A stretch of DNA of 11,210 nucleotides from RCIO01 sp035555795 (GTDB lineage: Bacteria; Pseudomonadota; Alphaproteobacteria; Rhizobiales; Rhizobiaceae). The position numbers were made by a program, and so were the translations under genes. Position 1 is the stretch's first letter; the number at the start of each line of letters is the position of its first letter. Positions 1 through 6,721 of the stretch are shown one piece after another. The stretch spans positions 1 to 11,210 of the forward strand of contig DATMGE010000086.1 of NCBI GenBank assembly GCA_035555795.1, read 5' to 3'. The notes beneath the pieces were generated by a model, which saw nothing but the letters and a program-made list of their open reading frames with translations, did not search any database and was not told where the DNA came from.

Positions 1-1
1 G

Positions 2-172
2 TCGAAGATCGCAGGCAATGCCACCGGCATCCAGCAGGCTGCCGGTGCGAAGATCTATTCCTACAAGGACAACCAGATCTTCAACAACAGCACCGACGGC
101 ACGCCGCTGCCCGCCTCGCCATCACCGGTCCAGTCCATGCCCGGCGGTGAGATTGCGAGCGCCGACAGATAG
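2..172 (+). CDS. C-terminal end of a probable right-handed beta-helix repeat protein (partial)
   Basis: Only the last 56 codons are inside the window, read in the frame starting at base 2 and ending at a TAG stop. The visible protein has the coil pattern of a parallel beta-helix end (GNATGI, then IYSYKDNQIFNNSTDG), followed by a Pro/Ser-rich low-complexity tail. Such Asn/Gly/Thr-rich coils with an N-x-I-x-x-N rhythm are typical of the last turns of secreted or surface beta-helix (pectate-lyase-like fold) proteins in rhizobia. No catalytic residue can be judged from this fragment. The gene converges on the L,D-transpeptidase gene, whose end is about 90 bases away. The fold assignment is inferred from pattern only. 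The reading frame itself is well supported by codon use and an in-frame stop. Confidence 0.55.
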   Translation, partial: SKIAGNATGIQQAAGAKIYSYKDNQIFNNSTDGTPLPASPSPVQSMPGGEIASADR

Positions 173-203
173 GTTCCATGGCATCATGAAATGATCTGTC
201 GGC
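161..203. terminator. Inverted repeat between convergent genes, possible bidirectional terminator
   Basis: A perfect 10-base inverted repeat, GCCGACAGAT (161-170) and ATCTGTCGGC (194-203), encloses a 23-base loop that holds a second small dyad (TCAT/ATGA). The left arm runs into the TAG stop of the upstream partial gene. No run of T follows on either strand, so it is not a classical intrinsic terminator. Its place between two convergent gene ends suggests an end-of-transcript structure. The repeat is seen; the function is inferred. Confidence 0.4.
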
Positions 204-263
204 CGTCTTCGATCATCGGCAGCCCATCGATATCCCAGCCCATCGAGGGGCCAGACTTCGCCA

Positions 264-2138
264 TCACGCGCCGGCGGCGCGTGCATCGTGGATACGATCG
301 AATGCCTTCTGCATATGCGCATCGCGGCTGTAGACGTCGTGGTAGTAGACGACCTTGCCGGCTGCATCGGGCCAGGCGGTGAAATAGGCCACGTAGACCG
401 GCACCTTCACCTCCAGCTTCACCTGTCCGTTCTTGCCCTTCAGTCGTTCTTCGATGCGCTCTTGCGACCAGCCGAGAACGGCGGCGGCCATGGCGCGCGG
501 ATCTTGCAGCCGGATGCAGCCATTGCTGAAATTGCGGTTTTCGCGGTCGAAAAGGTGCTTCTCCGGCGTGTCGTGCATGTAGATCGCATGTTCGTTGGGG
601 AACATGATCTTCATTTCGCCGAGCGAATTCTTCGGCCCCGGCGGCTGGCGCACGTCGAATGGTATCTTGCTGCCATAGGCGGCCCAGTTGACCGAGGAGG
701 AGGAAATCGCCCTGCCCTTCGAATCCGTCACCTCATAGCCGATCCGGTCGAGATAGGATGGATCGTTGTAGAGCTTCGGCAGATAGGTGTTGACCAGGAT
801 CGAGCGCGGAATGCCCCAATAGGGATGGAACTCGACATAGTCGATGTCATCCTGGAAGAAGAAGGTCTGCGTCGCATTCTTGCCGACGACGGTCCGCATC
901 GCCAGCCGCTGCTCGCCGCCTTCCACATAGACCGCCTCATAGGCCGGAACGTTGATGAAGACATGCCGCGACGGAAACGTCTGCGGCAGCCAGCGGCTCT
1001 GCTCCATGGCGACGAGCACCTTCCGGAGCCTGTCCGCCTTGGAATTCCCAGCGATCGCGGCCACGGTGCGCGGCCCGATCACGCCATCATCCTTCAACCC
1101 GGCCTTCACCTGGGCAGCCTTGATGACCGGCACCAGTTCCTGCGAATAAAGTTCGGCATCGGCACTCGCCGCAAGCAATGCGCCATATTCCGCAGACATC
1201 GCCGCATCGGCATCCCGCGCGATGATCTGCAGCAGCTTGCCAAGTTCCGGACTGCGGCCGCCCGGCCTGATGAAGGTCTGCGGATCGACGACGATCTCGT
1301 TTTCCTGCGATGCCCGCAGCGTGACAAGTTCCGCCTTCAGCGCCGCATATTGCGCCGTCTTCGGATGCCAGGAATCGAGATAGTGCGCCACGGCGAAAGT
1401 GTCGGACAGAACGTCCAGCACATGCGCCATGTCGAGCGGCTTCGGCGCGAAATCATGATAGCCGGAGATGCGGTTCGGATTGACCCGGCCGTTCTGCGAA
1501 TCGCGCACATAACGCAGCACGCGCGCGCTCATCGCCATCTCGAAGCGAGCGGCCGCAGCCGCGTCGCCCGCAACAATGGGCGGAACGGCATAGTCCGCCG
1601 GGTCCAGGCCCTCCTTGTCGGCATCGCGCAGCACGCCGAGTGCGGCCTCGCCCCGATGCGTCAGCCTCCCGTCCGCCGAGATCCAGATGAATTGCTGCGC
1701 GCCGGCATAGAAGTCGCGGATCGCAACGGCGATTTCCTTCTCCGCCCGAAGGTCGTAATCGGCCAGCGCATTCAGCTCATCGGCAATATCCGCCGGCGCC
1801 GCGATGCTGGTCGTCTGGCTTTCCGGGCCGATACCGTGGGTGGCGAGGTTGTCGCGCACAGTCGCCGCGCGCTGATCGGCGATCGCCGCGAAGTCCACTT
1901 TCACCAGCGGGTCGACCTTGTAGGTATAATATTGCGGCCCCTCGACCTTCGGCGCCACGACTGCCCGTCGCACCGGCGCCGGTGCCGGCTCCCGCTGAAA
2001 CTCCCGTTCATGATACTGCTGACGGCCGAAAAGACGGTCGAGAAAATTCTGCGCGGGAGCGGGCTGGACGCCAAGCGTGGCGGCCATGCAAAGAGCCGCA
2101 CCAAGTGTCGAGCCCACCTTGACCAGATGTCGCTGCAT
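264..2138 (-). CDS. Secreted L,D-transpeptidase, YcbB-like (YkuD catalytic domain, peptidoglycan cross-linking)
   Basis: A 624-residue protein expected to form 3-3 cross-links in peptidoglycan, or related transpeptidations, in the periplasm. Residues 1-30 are a Sec signal peptide with a likely cut after PAPAQ. Residues about 45-65 are a Pro/Arg-rich linker. Residues about 85-310 form the helical scaffold domain of the YcbB type. Residues about 333-365 hold a peptidoglycan-binding-like motif (KDDGVIGPRTVAAIAG). Residues about 385-560 are the YkuD domain with the catalytic signature H522-D-T ... S538-N-G-C541-I-R, so the nucleophile Cys541 and the partner His522 are present. The length fits the large YcbB (LdtD) subgroup rather than short YkuD enzymes. 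It is the last gene of a minus-strand run behind the BASS transporter gene, but a 104-base gap with a good -10 element suggests its own promoter. Family assignment is firm; the exact cross-link made is inferred. Confidence 0.93.
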   Translation of the reverse strand: MQRHLVKVGSTLGAALCMAATLGVQPAPAQNFLDRLFGRQQYHEREFQREPAPAPVRRAVVAPKVEGPQYYTYKVDPLVKVDFAAIADQRAATVRDNLATHGIGPESQTTSIAAPADIADELNALADYDLRAEKEIAVAIRDFYAGAQQFIWISADGRLTHRGEAALGVLRDADKEGLDPADYAVPPIVAGDAAAAARFEMAMSARVLRYVRDSQNGRVNPNRISGYHDFAPKPLDMAHVLDVLSDTFAVAHYLDSWHPKTAQYAALKAELVTLRASQENEIVVDPQTFIRPGGRSPELGKLLQIIARDADAAMSAEYGALLAASADAELYSQELVPVIKAAQVKAGLKDDGVIGPRTVAAIAGNSKADRLRKVLVAMEQSRWLPQTFPSRHVFINVPAYEAVYVEGGEQRLAMRTVVGKNATQTFFFQDDIDYVEFHPYWGIPRSILVNTYLPKLYNDPSYLDRIGYEVTDSKGRAISSSSVNWAAYGSKIPFDVRQPPGPKNSLGEMKIMFPNEHAIYMHDTPEKHLFDRENRNFSNGCIRLQDPRAMAAAVLGWSQERIEERLKGKNGQVKLEVKVPVYVAYFTAWPDAAGKVVYYHDVYSRDAHMQKAFDRIHDARAAGA

Positions 2139-2173
2139 GATCCCCCGCTTGTTTCGCCGCCGCTTCGTGATTC

Positions 2174-2201
2174 ACTATAGCGAGCGATGGCGCTGCCGCA
2201 A
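2174..2201 (-). promoter_or_regulatory. Probable sigma70-type promoter of the L,D-transpeptidase gene
   Basis: Read on the minus strand, TTGCGG (2201-2196) and TATAGT (2179-2174) are separated by 16 bases. The -10 matches the consensus at five of six positions. Transcription would begin near 2167, giving a leader of about 29 bases that ends in a GGGGGATC stretch before the ATG at 2138. A GANTC site, the CcrM methylation target in alphaproteobacteria (plus-strand GATTC at 2169-2173), directly follows the -10. Motif positions are seen; promoter activity is inferred. Confidence 0.45.
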
Positions 2202-2242
2202 AATCGGCACAACCCGCCTGCCCGCTCTTTCACACGCTATAG

Positions 2243-3157
2243 TTACACCGGCGCCACACGAGCCACCGGCCGGCTGCGGAACCAGCTCGCCAGCGTATAG
2301 CCCGAAATCAGGTGCCAGATACCCCACCATGCCGCCACGATCGCCATCCCGCCAAGGCCGTTGAAGAAGGCGAAGACCAGCGCCAGGCCGAGGCCGGAAT
2401 TCTGGATGCCCGTCTCGATCGAGATCGCCCGCCGCTCCGGCTCAGCCATTCCGCCAAGCGCCGCGATGACATATCCGCCCGCCAGTGCCAGCGCATTATG
2501 CAGGAAGACCAGCCAGGCCACGGTGCCGACATGGGCGATGAATATCTGCCAGTTGGCGACCAGCGCCCCTACGAGAAAGAGCGCGAAAATCACCAGTGAA
2601 GCCAGTCGCAGGGGTTTGCGCAGCCGCGCGGCCAGTATTGGCAGGAAAGCGCTGACCAGCATGCCCGTCACGATCGGCAGGACGAGGAGAAAGAGCATCG
2701 TCACCATCATTTCGCCCGTCGCGACGCTCGTCTCCCGCACCAGTGTCGCGGTGGGCGGATAGAGCGAACTCCACAATGCGAAGTTGAAGGGCGTCGCGAA
2801 CATGGCAAGCACGGTGGCCGCCCCCGTCAGGCTGACGGAAAGCGCGACATTGCCACGCGCATGATGGGTGAGGAAATTCGACATGTTGCCGCTCGGGCAA
2901 GCCGCTACCAGAAACAGGCCGAGCGCGATGCTGGCCGGCGGTTGCAGCAGCCAGACAAGTGCCAGCGTCACCGCCGGAAGGTAGAGGAACTGCGCCGCGA
3001 AGCCGAGGACCAAAGCCCGCGGCGTTCGCAGCAGGTCGCGAAAATCCGTAAGGCGCAAATCCAGCGCCACGCCGAATATGACGAGCGCGATGATGGCGTT
3101 CAACGCAGCCATGGCGCCCGGGTCGAAGTTCAGCGTTACCTGATCGATCGCCTGCAT
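2243..3157 (-). CDS. Bile acid:sodium symporter family (BASS) transporter
   Basis: A 304-residue inner-membrane protein with about nine hydrophobic segments and very little soluble sequence. Two family signatures are visible: ACPSGNMSN near residues 86-94, and ETGIQNSGLGLAL near 248-260. By comparison with bacterial ASBT structures, the Glu248/Gln252 pair of the second signature should be part of the sodium site. Members move organic anions (bile-acid-like compounds, keto acids, pantoate, other carboxylates) with sodium; the substrate here cannot be read from sequence. The ATG at 3157 is preceded by a strong GGAGGG ribosome site about three bases upstream, which supports this start. It lies 66 bases behind the ynfA-like gene on the same strand and is probably co-transcribed with it. 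Confidence 0.9.
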   Translation of the reverse strand: MQAIDQVTLNFDPGAMAALNAIIALVIFGVALDLRLTDFRDLLRTPRALVLGFAAQFLYLPAVTLALVWLLQPPASIALGLFLVAACPSGNMSNFLTHHARGNVALSVSLTGAATVLAMFATPFNFALWSSLYPPTATLVRETSVATGEMMVTMLFLLVLPIVTGMLVSAFLPILAARLRKPLRLASLVIFALFLVGALVANWQIFIAHVGTVAWLVFLHNALALAGGYVIAALGGMAEPERRAISIETGIQNSGLGLALVFAFFNGLGGMAIVAAWWGIWHLISGYTLASWFRSRPVARVAPV

Positions 3158-3223
3158 GATCCCTCCGCCACGCGGCGGCTCAGTAGCAGCTTCCGCATTC
3201 GCCCGCCAGAGAAGCGCCGTTGG

Positions 3224-3544
3224 TCAGCGCGGCGCGGCGATGATCACCGCTGCGCCGGCCAGCGCCAGAGTCGCGCCGGCAATGTCCCAGCGGTCTGGCG
3301 AAAACCCCTCGAAGAAGCGCAGCCACAGCAGCGAGGCGACGATGTAGATTCCGCCATAGGCAGCGTAGGTGCGCCCGGCGGCCGGGCTGTCCACCAGTGC
3401 AAGCATCAGCGCGAAGATCGAAAGGACGACCAGTCCCGGCACCAGCCACAGCACCGGCTTGCCCAGTTTCAGCCAGGCGAAGAACGCATAGCAGCCGGCA
3501 ATTTCCGCCGCGGCGGCAAGCGCAAAGAATATCATGTTCTTCAT
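3224..3544 (-). CDS. YnfA family (UPF0060) small inner-membrane protein
   Basis: A 106-residue protein made of four transmembrane segments, the exact size of the YnfA family, which is related to the small multidrug resistance (SMR) fold. Family landmarks are AEIAGCYAFFAWLK (residues 13-26), the GRTYAAYGGIYI loop-helix (57-68), and RWDIAGATLALAGA near the C-terminus (85-98). YnfA proteins have been linked to efflux of cationic antimicrobials in enterobacteria; whether this one does so is not known. The ATG at 3544 follows an AAGGG ribosome site. It is the first gene of the minus-strand run that continues into the BASS transporter, and it is divergent from the polysaccharide deacetylase gene. 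Confidence 0.92.
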   Translation of the reverse strand: MKNMIFFALAAAAEIAGCYAFFAWLKLGKPVLWLVPGLVVLSIFALMLALVDSPAAGRTYAAYGGIYIVASLLWLRFFEGFSPDRWDIAGATLALAGAAVIIAAPR

Positions 3545-3566
3545 TTCATGCCCTTGCCACGCATTT

Positions 3567-3607
3567 GGTTAACCGGCGACGGCCGGGAATAGCACAACAT
3601 TAACCAT
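3567..3607. promoter_or_regulatory. Divergent intergenic region with CtrA-like TTAACCAT motif
   Basis: The 110 bases between ynfA and the deacetylase contain the perfect palindrome GGTTAACC (3567-3574) and the 8-mer TTAACCAT (3600-3607). Their TTAA cores are 31 bases apart, close to three helical turns. TTAACCAT is the known half-site of the alphaproteobacterial cell-cycle regulator CtrA. Both motifs sit upstream of the deacetylase start and close to ynfA. The full TTAA-N7-TTAA form is absent, so binding is a hypothesis only. Confidence 0.3.
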
Positions 3608-3654
3608 GCACTGCAACAATGCGGTCGTTCCTTGCTGTTTCACGAGTTCTGTTC

Positions 3655-4488
3655 ATGCGTTCCTCCGTGCTTGCCGCCCTCGGTTTCGCCACCCTCCTGG
3701 GCGCCTGCGCCCAGCGGCCCGATGTTTCCCACACCGTTCCGGTCATGTCGTTTGCAGCCGAGACCCCCGCGCCGCCGCTGCTGCGCTTCGGCAGCGGAAA
3801 TGCATTCGCGCATCCCGGCGGGCTTGCCGGACGCATATTGACGGTCGGCAGCGTGGCCGATCTCAAGCTGGCCCAGAAGGAAGTGGTGCTCACCTTCGAT
3901 GACGGGCCGGTGGCCGGAAAGACGCGCGCCATCCTCGATGCGCTGGACAAAGAGGGCGTCAAGGCGACCTTCCTCATGGTCGGCCAGATGGCGCAGGCCC
4001 ACCCTGCCCTCGTGCGCGAAGTGGCTGCACGCGGCCATTCCATCGGCACCCACACCCAGAACCATGCCAATCTGGCAACGGTCGGCTTCGAGCGGGCGAC
4101 GCAGGAGATCGACAACGGTCGGCGCAGCGTCGCCGCCGCACTCGTGCCTATGGGAACGCGCGCGGCCCCTTTCTTCCGCTTTCCTTATCTGGCCGACACC
4201 GCCGCGCTGCGTCGTCATCTCGCCATGCAAGGCATTGTGGTGGTCGATCCCACCGTGGATTCGAAGGACTATTTCGTCTCCACGCCCGAACAGGTCCGAA
4301 AGCGCACCATCGCCGCGCTGGAGGCCAAAGGCTCCGGCATCGTCCTGTTCCATGACCTGCACCAGCGCACGGTCGCGATGCTGCCGTCGTTCCTGGACGA
4401 TCTGAAGGCGCGCGGCTTCAAGGTCGTGCATCTCGCACCGCGCGGCAATTCGAGCAATCCGCTGCTGTCGGCGGCGCTCGACTGGTGA
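3655..4488 (+). CDS. Polysaccharide deacetylase family lipoprotein (NodB homology domain)
   Basis: A 277-residue exported protein predicted to remove acetyl groups from a polysaccharide or peptidoglycan sugar in the periplasm. The first 17 residues are a lipoprotein signal ending in the lipobox LLGAC, so Cys18 should be lipidated. The NodB domain (about 75-262) carries all five motifs: TFDDGP (80-85, catalytic and metal Asp82/Asp83), H133-x3-H137 metal histidines, RFPY (175-178), DSKDY (202-206) and LFHD (231-234, His233). All catalytic residues are therefore intact. An in-frame ATG at 3619 would lengthen the protein by 12 residues. I prefer 3655 because the codons before it (CTT GCT GTT TCA CGA GTT) lack the GC-rich third positions of the rest, and because the lipobox then sits at normal distance. 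No strong ribosome site precedes either ATG. It converges on the flavoprotein gene with only two bases between stops. The substrate is unknown. Confidence 0.9.
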   Translation: MRSSVLAALGFATLLGACAQRPDVSHTVPVMSFAAETPAPPLLRFGSGNAFAHPGGLAGRILTVGSVADLKLAQKEVVLTFDDGPVAGKTRAILDALDKEGVKATFLMVGQMAQAHPALVREVAARGHSIGTHTQNHANLATVGFERATQEIDNGRRSVAAALVPMGTRAAPFFRFPYLADTAALRRHLAMQGIVVVDPTVDSKDYFVSTPEQVRKRTIAALEAKGSGIVLFHDLHQRTVAMLPSFLDDLKARGFKVVHLAPRGNSSNPLLSAALDW

Positions 4489-4490
4489 CG

Positions 4491-5102
4491 CTACCACATG
4501 GTGCGTGCGGCGCGTTGCGGCCAGTCGGTATCATAGTGCTCGCCGTCGATCGCACCCTTGCTCGTCCGCGCGAGTATCTGCCCCGGCGTCGGCAATGACT
4601 GCGCCGGCACCTGGCGAGACGGATCCCACAGGTTGGAGCGCTTGATGGCGCGCGCGCACTGGAAATAGACGGCCTCGATGGTGATCACCACCACAGCGCG
4701 CGGCTCCTTGCCCTCGACCGCATGTTCCGCGCAAAGTGTCTTGTCGGCCGTCACGACGGCGCGTCCATTCACGCGCAGCGTGGTTCCCGAGCCCGGGATC
4801 AGGAAGAGAAGCCCGACCCGGCCGTCGCGCACGATATTGCGCAGCGTATCGACGCGATTATTGCCGTGCCTGTCCGGCATATGAAGCGTGCGGTCGTCCA
4901 CGACGCGCACGAAGCCGGCCAGATCGCCGCGCGGCGAGCAGTCGAGCCCCTCGGGGCCGGCCGTCGCCATCGCGACGAACGGCGATGCCTCGATCAGCGC
5001 CCTGTATTCCGGAATGAGCCGGTCGAGTTCCTTTACAAGTGAGGTTTCGCCGGGCTTTCCGTAGATCGCCTCCAGCTCCGCAATGCTGCCGATCGTTTCC
5101 AT
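4491..5102 (-). CDS. Pyridoxamine 5'-phosphate oxidase-like FMN-binding protein (MSMEG_1061/DR2398-type)
   Basis: A 203-residue cytoplasmic split-barrel flavoprotein of the PPOX superfamily. Recognisable stretches are FVAMATAGPEGLDCSPRGD (42-60), NNRVDTLRNI (81-90), VGLLFLIPGSGTTLRVNGRA (96-115), and the C-terminal FQCARAIKRSNLWDPS (147-162). The last matches the Cys-x-x-Ala-x-x-x-Ser-x-Leu-Trp ending common in this subgroup. The length fits the MSMEG_1061 subfamily rather than true PdxH, so vitamin B6 oxidation is not claimed. FMN or another flavin/deazaflavin cofactor is expected; the substrate is unknown. The ATG at 5102 follows AAGGCAGG. It starts 33 bases after the end of the DUF971 gene on the same strand, so the two probably form an operon. 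Confidence 0.87.
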   Translation of the reverse strand: METIGSIAELEAIYGKPGETSLVKELDRLIPEYRALIEASPFVAMATAGPEGLDCSPRGDLAGFVRVVDDRTLHMPDRHGNNRVDTLRNIVRDGRVGLLFLIPGSGTTLRVNGRAVVTADKTLCAEHAVEGKEPRAVVVITIEAVYFQCARAIKRSNLWDPSRQVPAQSLPTPGQILARTSKGAIDGEHYDTDWPQRAARTMW

Positions 5103-5135
5103 CCAGTCGCCTGCCTTCCCGTTGAGAACGAGATC

Positions 5136-5489
5136 TTATCGCTCGCGTCGCAGGCCCTTGGCGGCGAGTTCGTCCAGATAGACCGCCCATCGGGCGTCGC
5201 GCTCGCGACCGAGTTCCGCCAGATAGTCCCACGAGAATATCCCGCTATCATGACCGTCGTCGAAACCGATCCGCACCGCATAATTGCCCACCGGCTCGAT
5301 CCGCGCGATGGCGACATCCTTCTTGCCGCCGACCGTCACCCTCTGCTCCGGTGAATGGCCCTGCACCTCGGCCGAGGGCGACATCACGCGCAGCATTTCC
5401 GCCGTCAGCTCGAAATGGGTTTCCGCATCGAAGACCACGGATAGTTGCTTTCGGTCCCTGCTCACCCGCAATTCCTTTGGCGCTTGCAT
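5136..5489 (-). CDS. DUF971 protein (gamma-butyrobetaine hydroxylase-like N-terminal domain), stand-alone
   Basis: A 117-residue protein made of a single DUF971 domain. The family signature is clear at residues 76-90 (FDDGHDSGIFSWDYL), with the usual LTAEMLRVMSPSAEVQGH segment before it (28-45). The domain is also found at the N-terminus of gamma-butyrobetaine hydroxylase, where it binds zinc, and fused to Mrp/HCF101 iron-sulfur scaffold ATPases. This copy has no cysteine at all, so it cannot form the Cys3-His zinc site known from the eukaryotic enzyme. The ATG at 5489 follows GAAGGCAGG; a TTG one codon earlier is possible. It is the first gene of a pair with the PPOX-like flavoprotein and is divergent from moaA. 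The molecular function of stand-alone copies is not established. Confidence 0.87.
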   Translation of the reverse strand: MQAPKELRVSRDRKQLSVVFDAETHFELTAEMLRVMSPSAEVQGHSPEQRVTVGGKKDVAIARIEPVGNYAVRIGFDDGHDSGIFSWDYLAELGRERDARWAVYLDELAAKGLRRER

Positions 5490-5614
5490 CAACCTGCCTT
5501 CTCGATGATGCCGCGGCGAATGGCGCCGCCGGCAAAAGGTTCCACCCTGTTGCCAAATGCTCTAGGTGTGTGAACATGGTTGAAACACCACGTTCAGGAC
5601 ACGACATAAAGCCC

Positions 5615-6649
5615 ATGCTTGCCCGACATCAATATATGGTTGCCCCGCCTCGACAGGAGATGATCGATCCGTTCGGTCGGGCGATCAGCTATCTGCGCGT
5701 GTCGGTCACGGATCGCTGCGACTTCCGCTGCACCTATTGCATGGCGGAGGACATGACTTTCCTGCCCAAGCGCGACCTGCTGACGCTCGAGGAACTGGAC
5801 CGGCTCTGCACCGTGTTCATCGGAAAGGGGGTGCGCAAGCTCCGTCTCACGGGCGGCGAGCCGCTGGTACGCAAGAATGTGATGCATCTGATCGCCCAGC
5901 TTTCGCGGCACCTCGAAAGCGGGGCGCTGGACGAGCTGACCCTGACCACCAATGGCTCGCAGCTGGCGCGCTTCGCCGGCGATCTGGCGACGCTCGGCGT
6001 GCGCCGCATCAACGTGTCCCTCGACACGCTGGACCCGGTCAAATTCCGCGAGATCACTCGTTGGGGCGATCTCGATCGCGTGATGAAGGGCATCGATGCC
6101 GCGCAGGATGCCGGCATCCATGTCAAGCTGAACGCGGTGGCCCTCAAGGGCTTCAACGATGCCGAGATCCCCGGCCTGATGCGTTGGGCGCACGGGCGCG
6201 GCATGGATATGACGGTCATCGAGACCATGCCGATGGGCGAGATCGACGTCGACCGCACCGACCAGTATCTGCCGCTGTCGAAACTGCGCGCGGACCTGTC
6301 GCGCGAATTCACGCTGACCGATATCCCCTTCCGCACCGGCGGCCCGGCCCGCTACGTGAATGTGGAAGAAACCGGCGGCAAGCTGGGCTTCATCACCCCG
6401 CTCACGCATAATTTCTGCGAGAGCTGCAACCGCGTGCGCCTCACCTGCACCGGCACCCTCTATATGTGCCTCGGCCAGGAGGACGCCGCCGACCTTCGCG
6501 CCCCGCTGCGCGCCTCCGAGGGCGACGAATTGCTGTCGCAGGCGATCGACGAAGCCATCGGCCGCAAGCCCAAGGGGCACGACTTCATCATCGACCGCCA
6601 GACCCGGAGGCCCGCCGTGTCGCGCCATATGAGCGTCACCGGCGGCTGA
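5615..6649 (+). CDS. moaA: GTP 3',8-cyclase MoaA (radical SAM, molybdenum cofactor biosynthesis)
   Basis: MoaA is a radical SAM enzyme that turns GTP into 3',8-cyclo-7,8-dihydro-GTP, the first step of molybdopterin synthesis in the cytoplasm. With the start used here (344 residues), the N-terminal cluster motif is C35-x3-C39-x2-C42, and the GGEP SAM motif follows near residue 88. The C-terminal substrate cluster is C268-x2-C271-x13-C285. The protein ends in the conserved Gly-Gly pair (MSVTGG). All cluster ligands are intact. The N-terminus is uncertain. In-frame ATGs occur at 5576 (behind AGGTG at a good distance, but with atypical codons), 5615, 5636 and 5660 (MIDPFGR, where homology clearly begins). 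I chose 5615 because rhizobial MoaA proteins usually have a short variable lead of 15-20 residues. The gene is divergent from the DUF971 gene. Confidence 0.95.
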   Translation: MLARHQYMVAPPRQEMIDPFGRAISYLRVSVTDRCDFRCTYCMAEDMTFLPKRDLLTLEELDRLCTVFIGKGVRKLRLTGGEPLVRKNVMHLIAQLSRHLESGALDELTLTTNGSQLARFAGDLATLGVRRINVSLDTLDPVKFREITRWGDLDRVMKGIDAAQDAGIHVKLNAVALKGFNDAEIPGLMRWAHGRGMDMTVIETMPMGEIDVDRTDQYLPLSKLRADLSREFTLTDIPFRTGGPARYVNVEETGGKLGFITPLTHNFCESCNRVRLTCTGTLYMCLGQEDAADLRAPLRASEGDELLSQAIDEAIGRKPKGHDFIIDRQTRRPAVSRHMSVTGG

Positions 6650-6650
6650 C

Positions 6651-6664
6651 CGGCCAACAGGCCG
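6651..6664 (+). terminator. Small hairpin directly after moaA
   Basis: CGGCC (6651-6655), the tetraloop AACA, and GGCCG (6660-6664) form a perfect GC-rich hairpin beginning two bases after the moaA TGA. No T-run follows, so it may protect the transcript end or help Rho-dependent release rather than act as an intrinsic terminator. Confidence 0.35.
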
Positions 6665-6688
6665 AACCGAACTCCCTATCTGGCCCGA

Positions 6689-6721
6689 TTGCACTCCGCC
6701 TCGCAGCCCCATAATGGCTGC
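6689..6721 (+). promoter_or_regulatory. Candidate promoter with overlapping dyad upstream of the DMT transporter gene
   Basis: TTGCAC (6689-6694) and CATAAT (6710-6715) are separated by 15 bases, a short spacer. The CATAAT lies inside the 7-base loop of a perfect 6-base inverted repeat, GCAGCC (6703-6708) and GGCTGC (6716-6721). A repressor or a small RNA hairpin could use this dyad. The leader to the ATG at 6773 would be about 50 bases. Promoter assignment is tentative. Confidence 0.3.

Noticed and set aside
288..2180. 630-codon open frame on the plus strand opposite the L,D-transpeptidase gene
   Set aside because: It is a typical antisense shadow in GC-rich DNA: its product is rich in Arg/His/Asp with no recognisable domain, while the minus strand encodes an intact enzyme with all motifs.
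3640..4497. 285-codon open frame on the minus strand opposite the polysaccharide deacetylase
   Set aside because: Shadow frame; the plus strand has all five NodB motifs.
5490..5501. The 12-mer GGCAGGTTGATG occurs at both the DUF971 start (minus strand) and the permease start (10533-10544)
   Set aside because: It is a ribosome site plus start codon in both places; sharing by chance and functional constraint is enough explanation, with no sign of duplication around it.
5490..5614. Molybdenum cofactor riboswitch in front of moaA
   Set aside because: The upstream region is only about 85-120 bases, and I could not recognise the multi-stem layout of the Moco RNA family; a covariance search would be needed to claim it.
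5594..6712. 372-codon open frame on the minus strand opposite moaA
   Set aside because: No recognisable domain and amino acid composition typical of a shadow frame; MoaA motifs on the plus strand explain the region fully.
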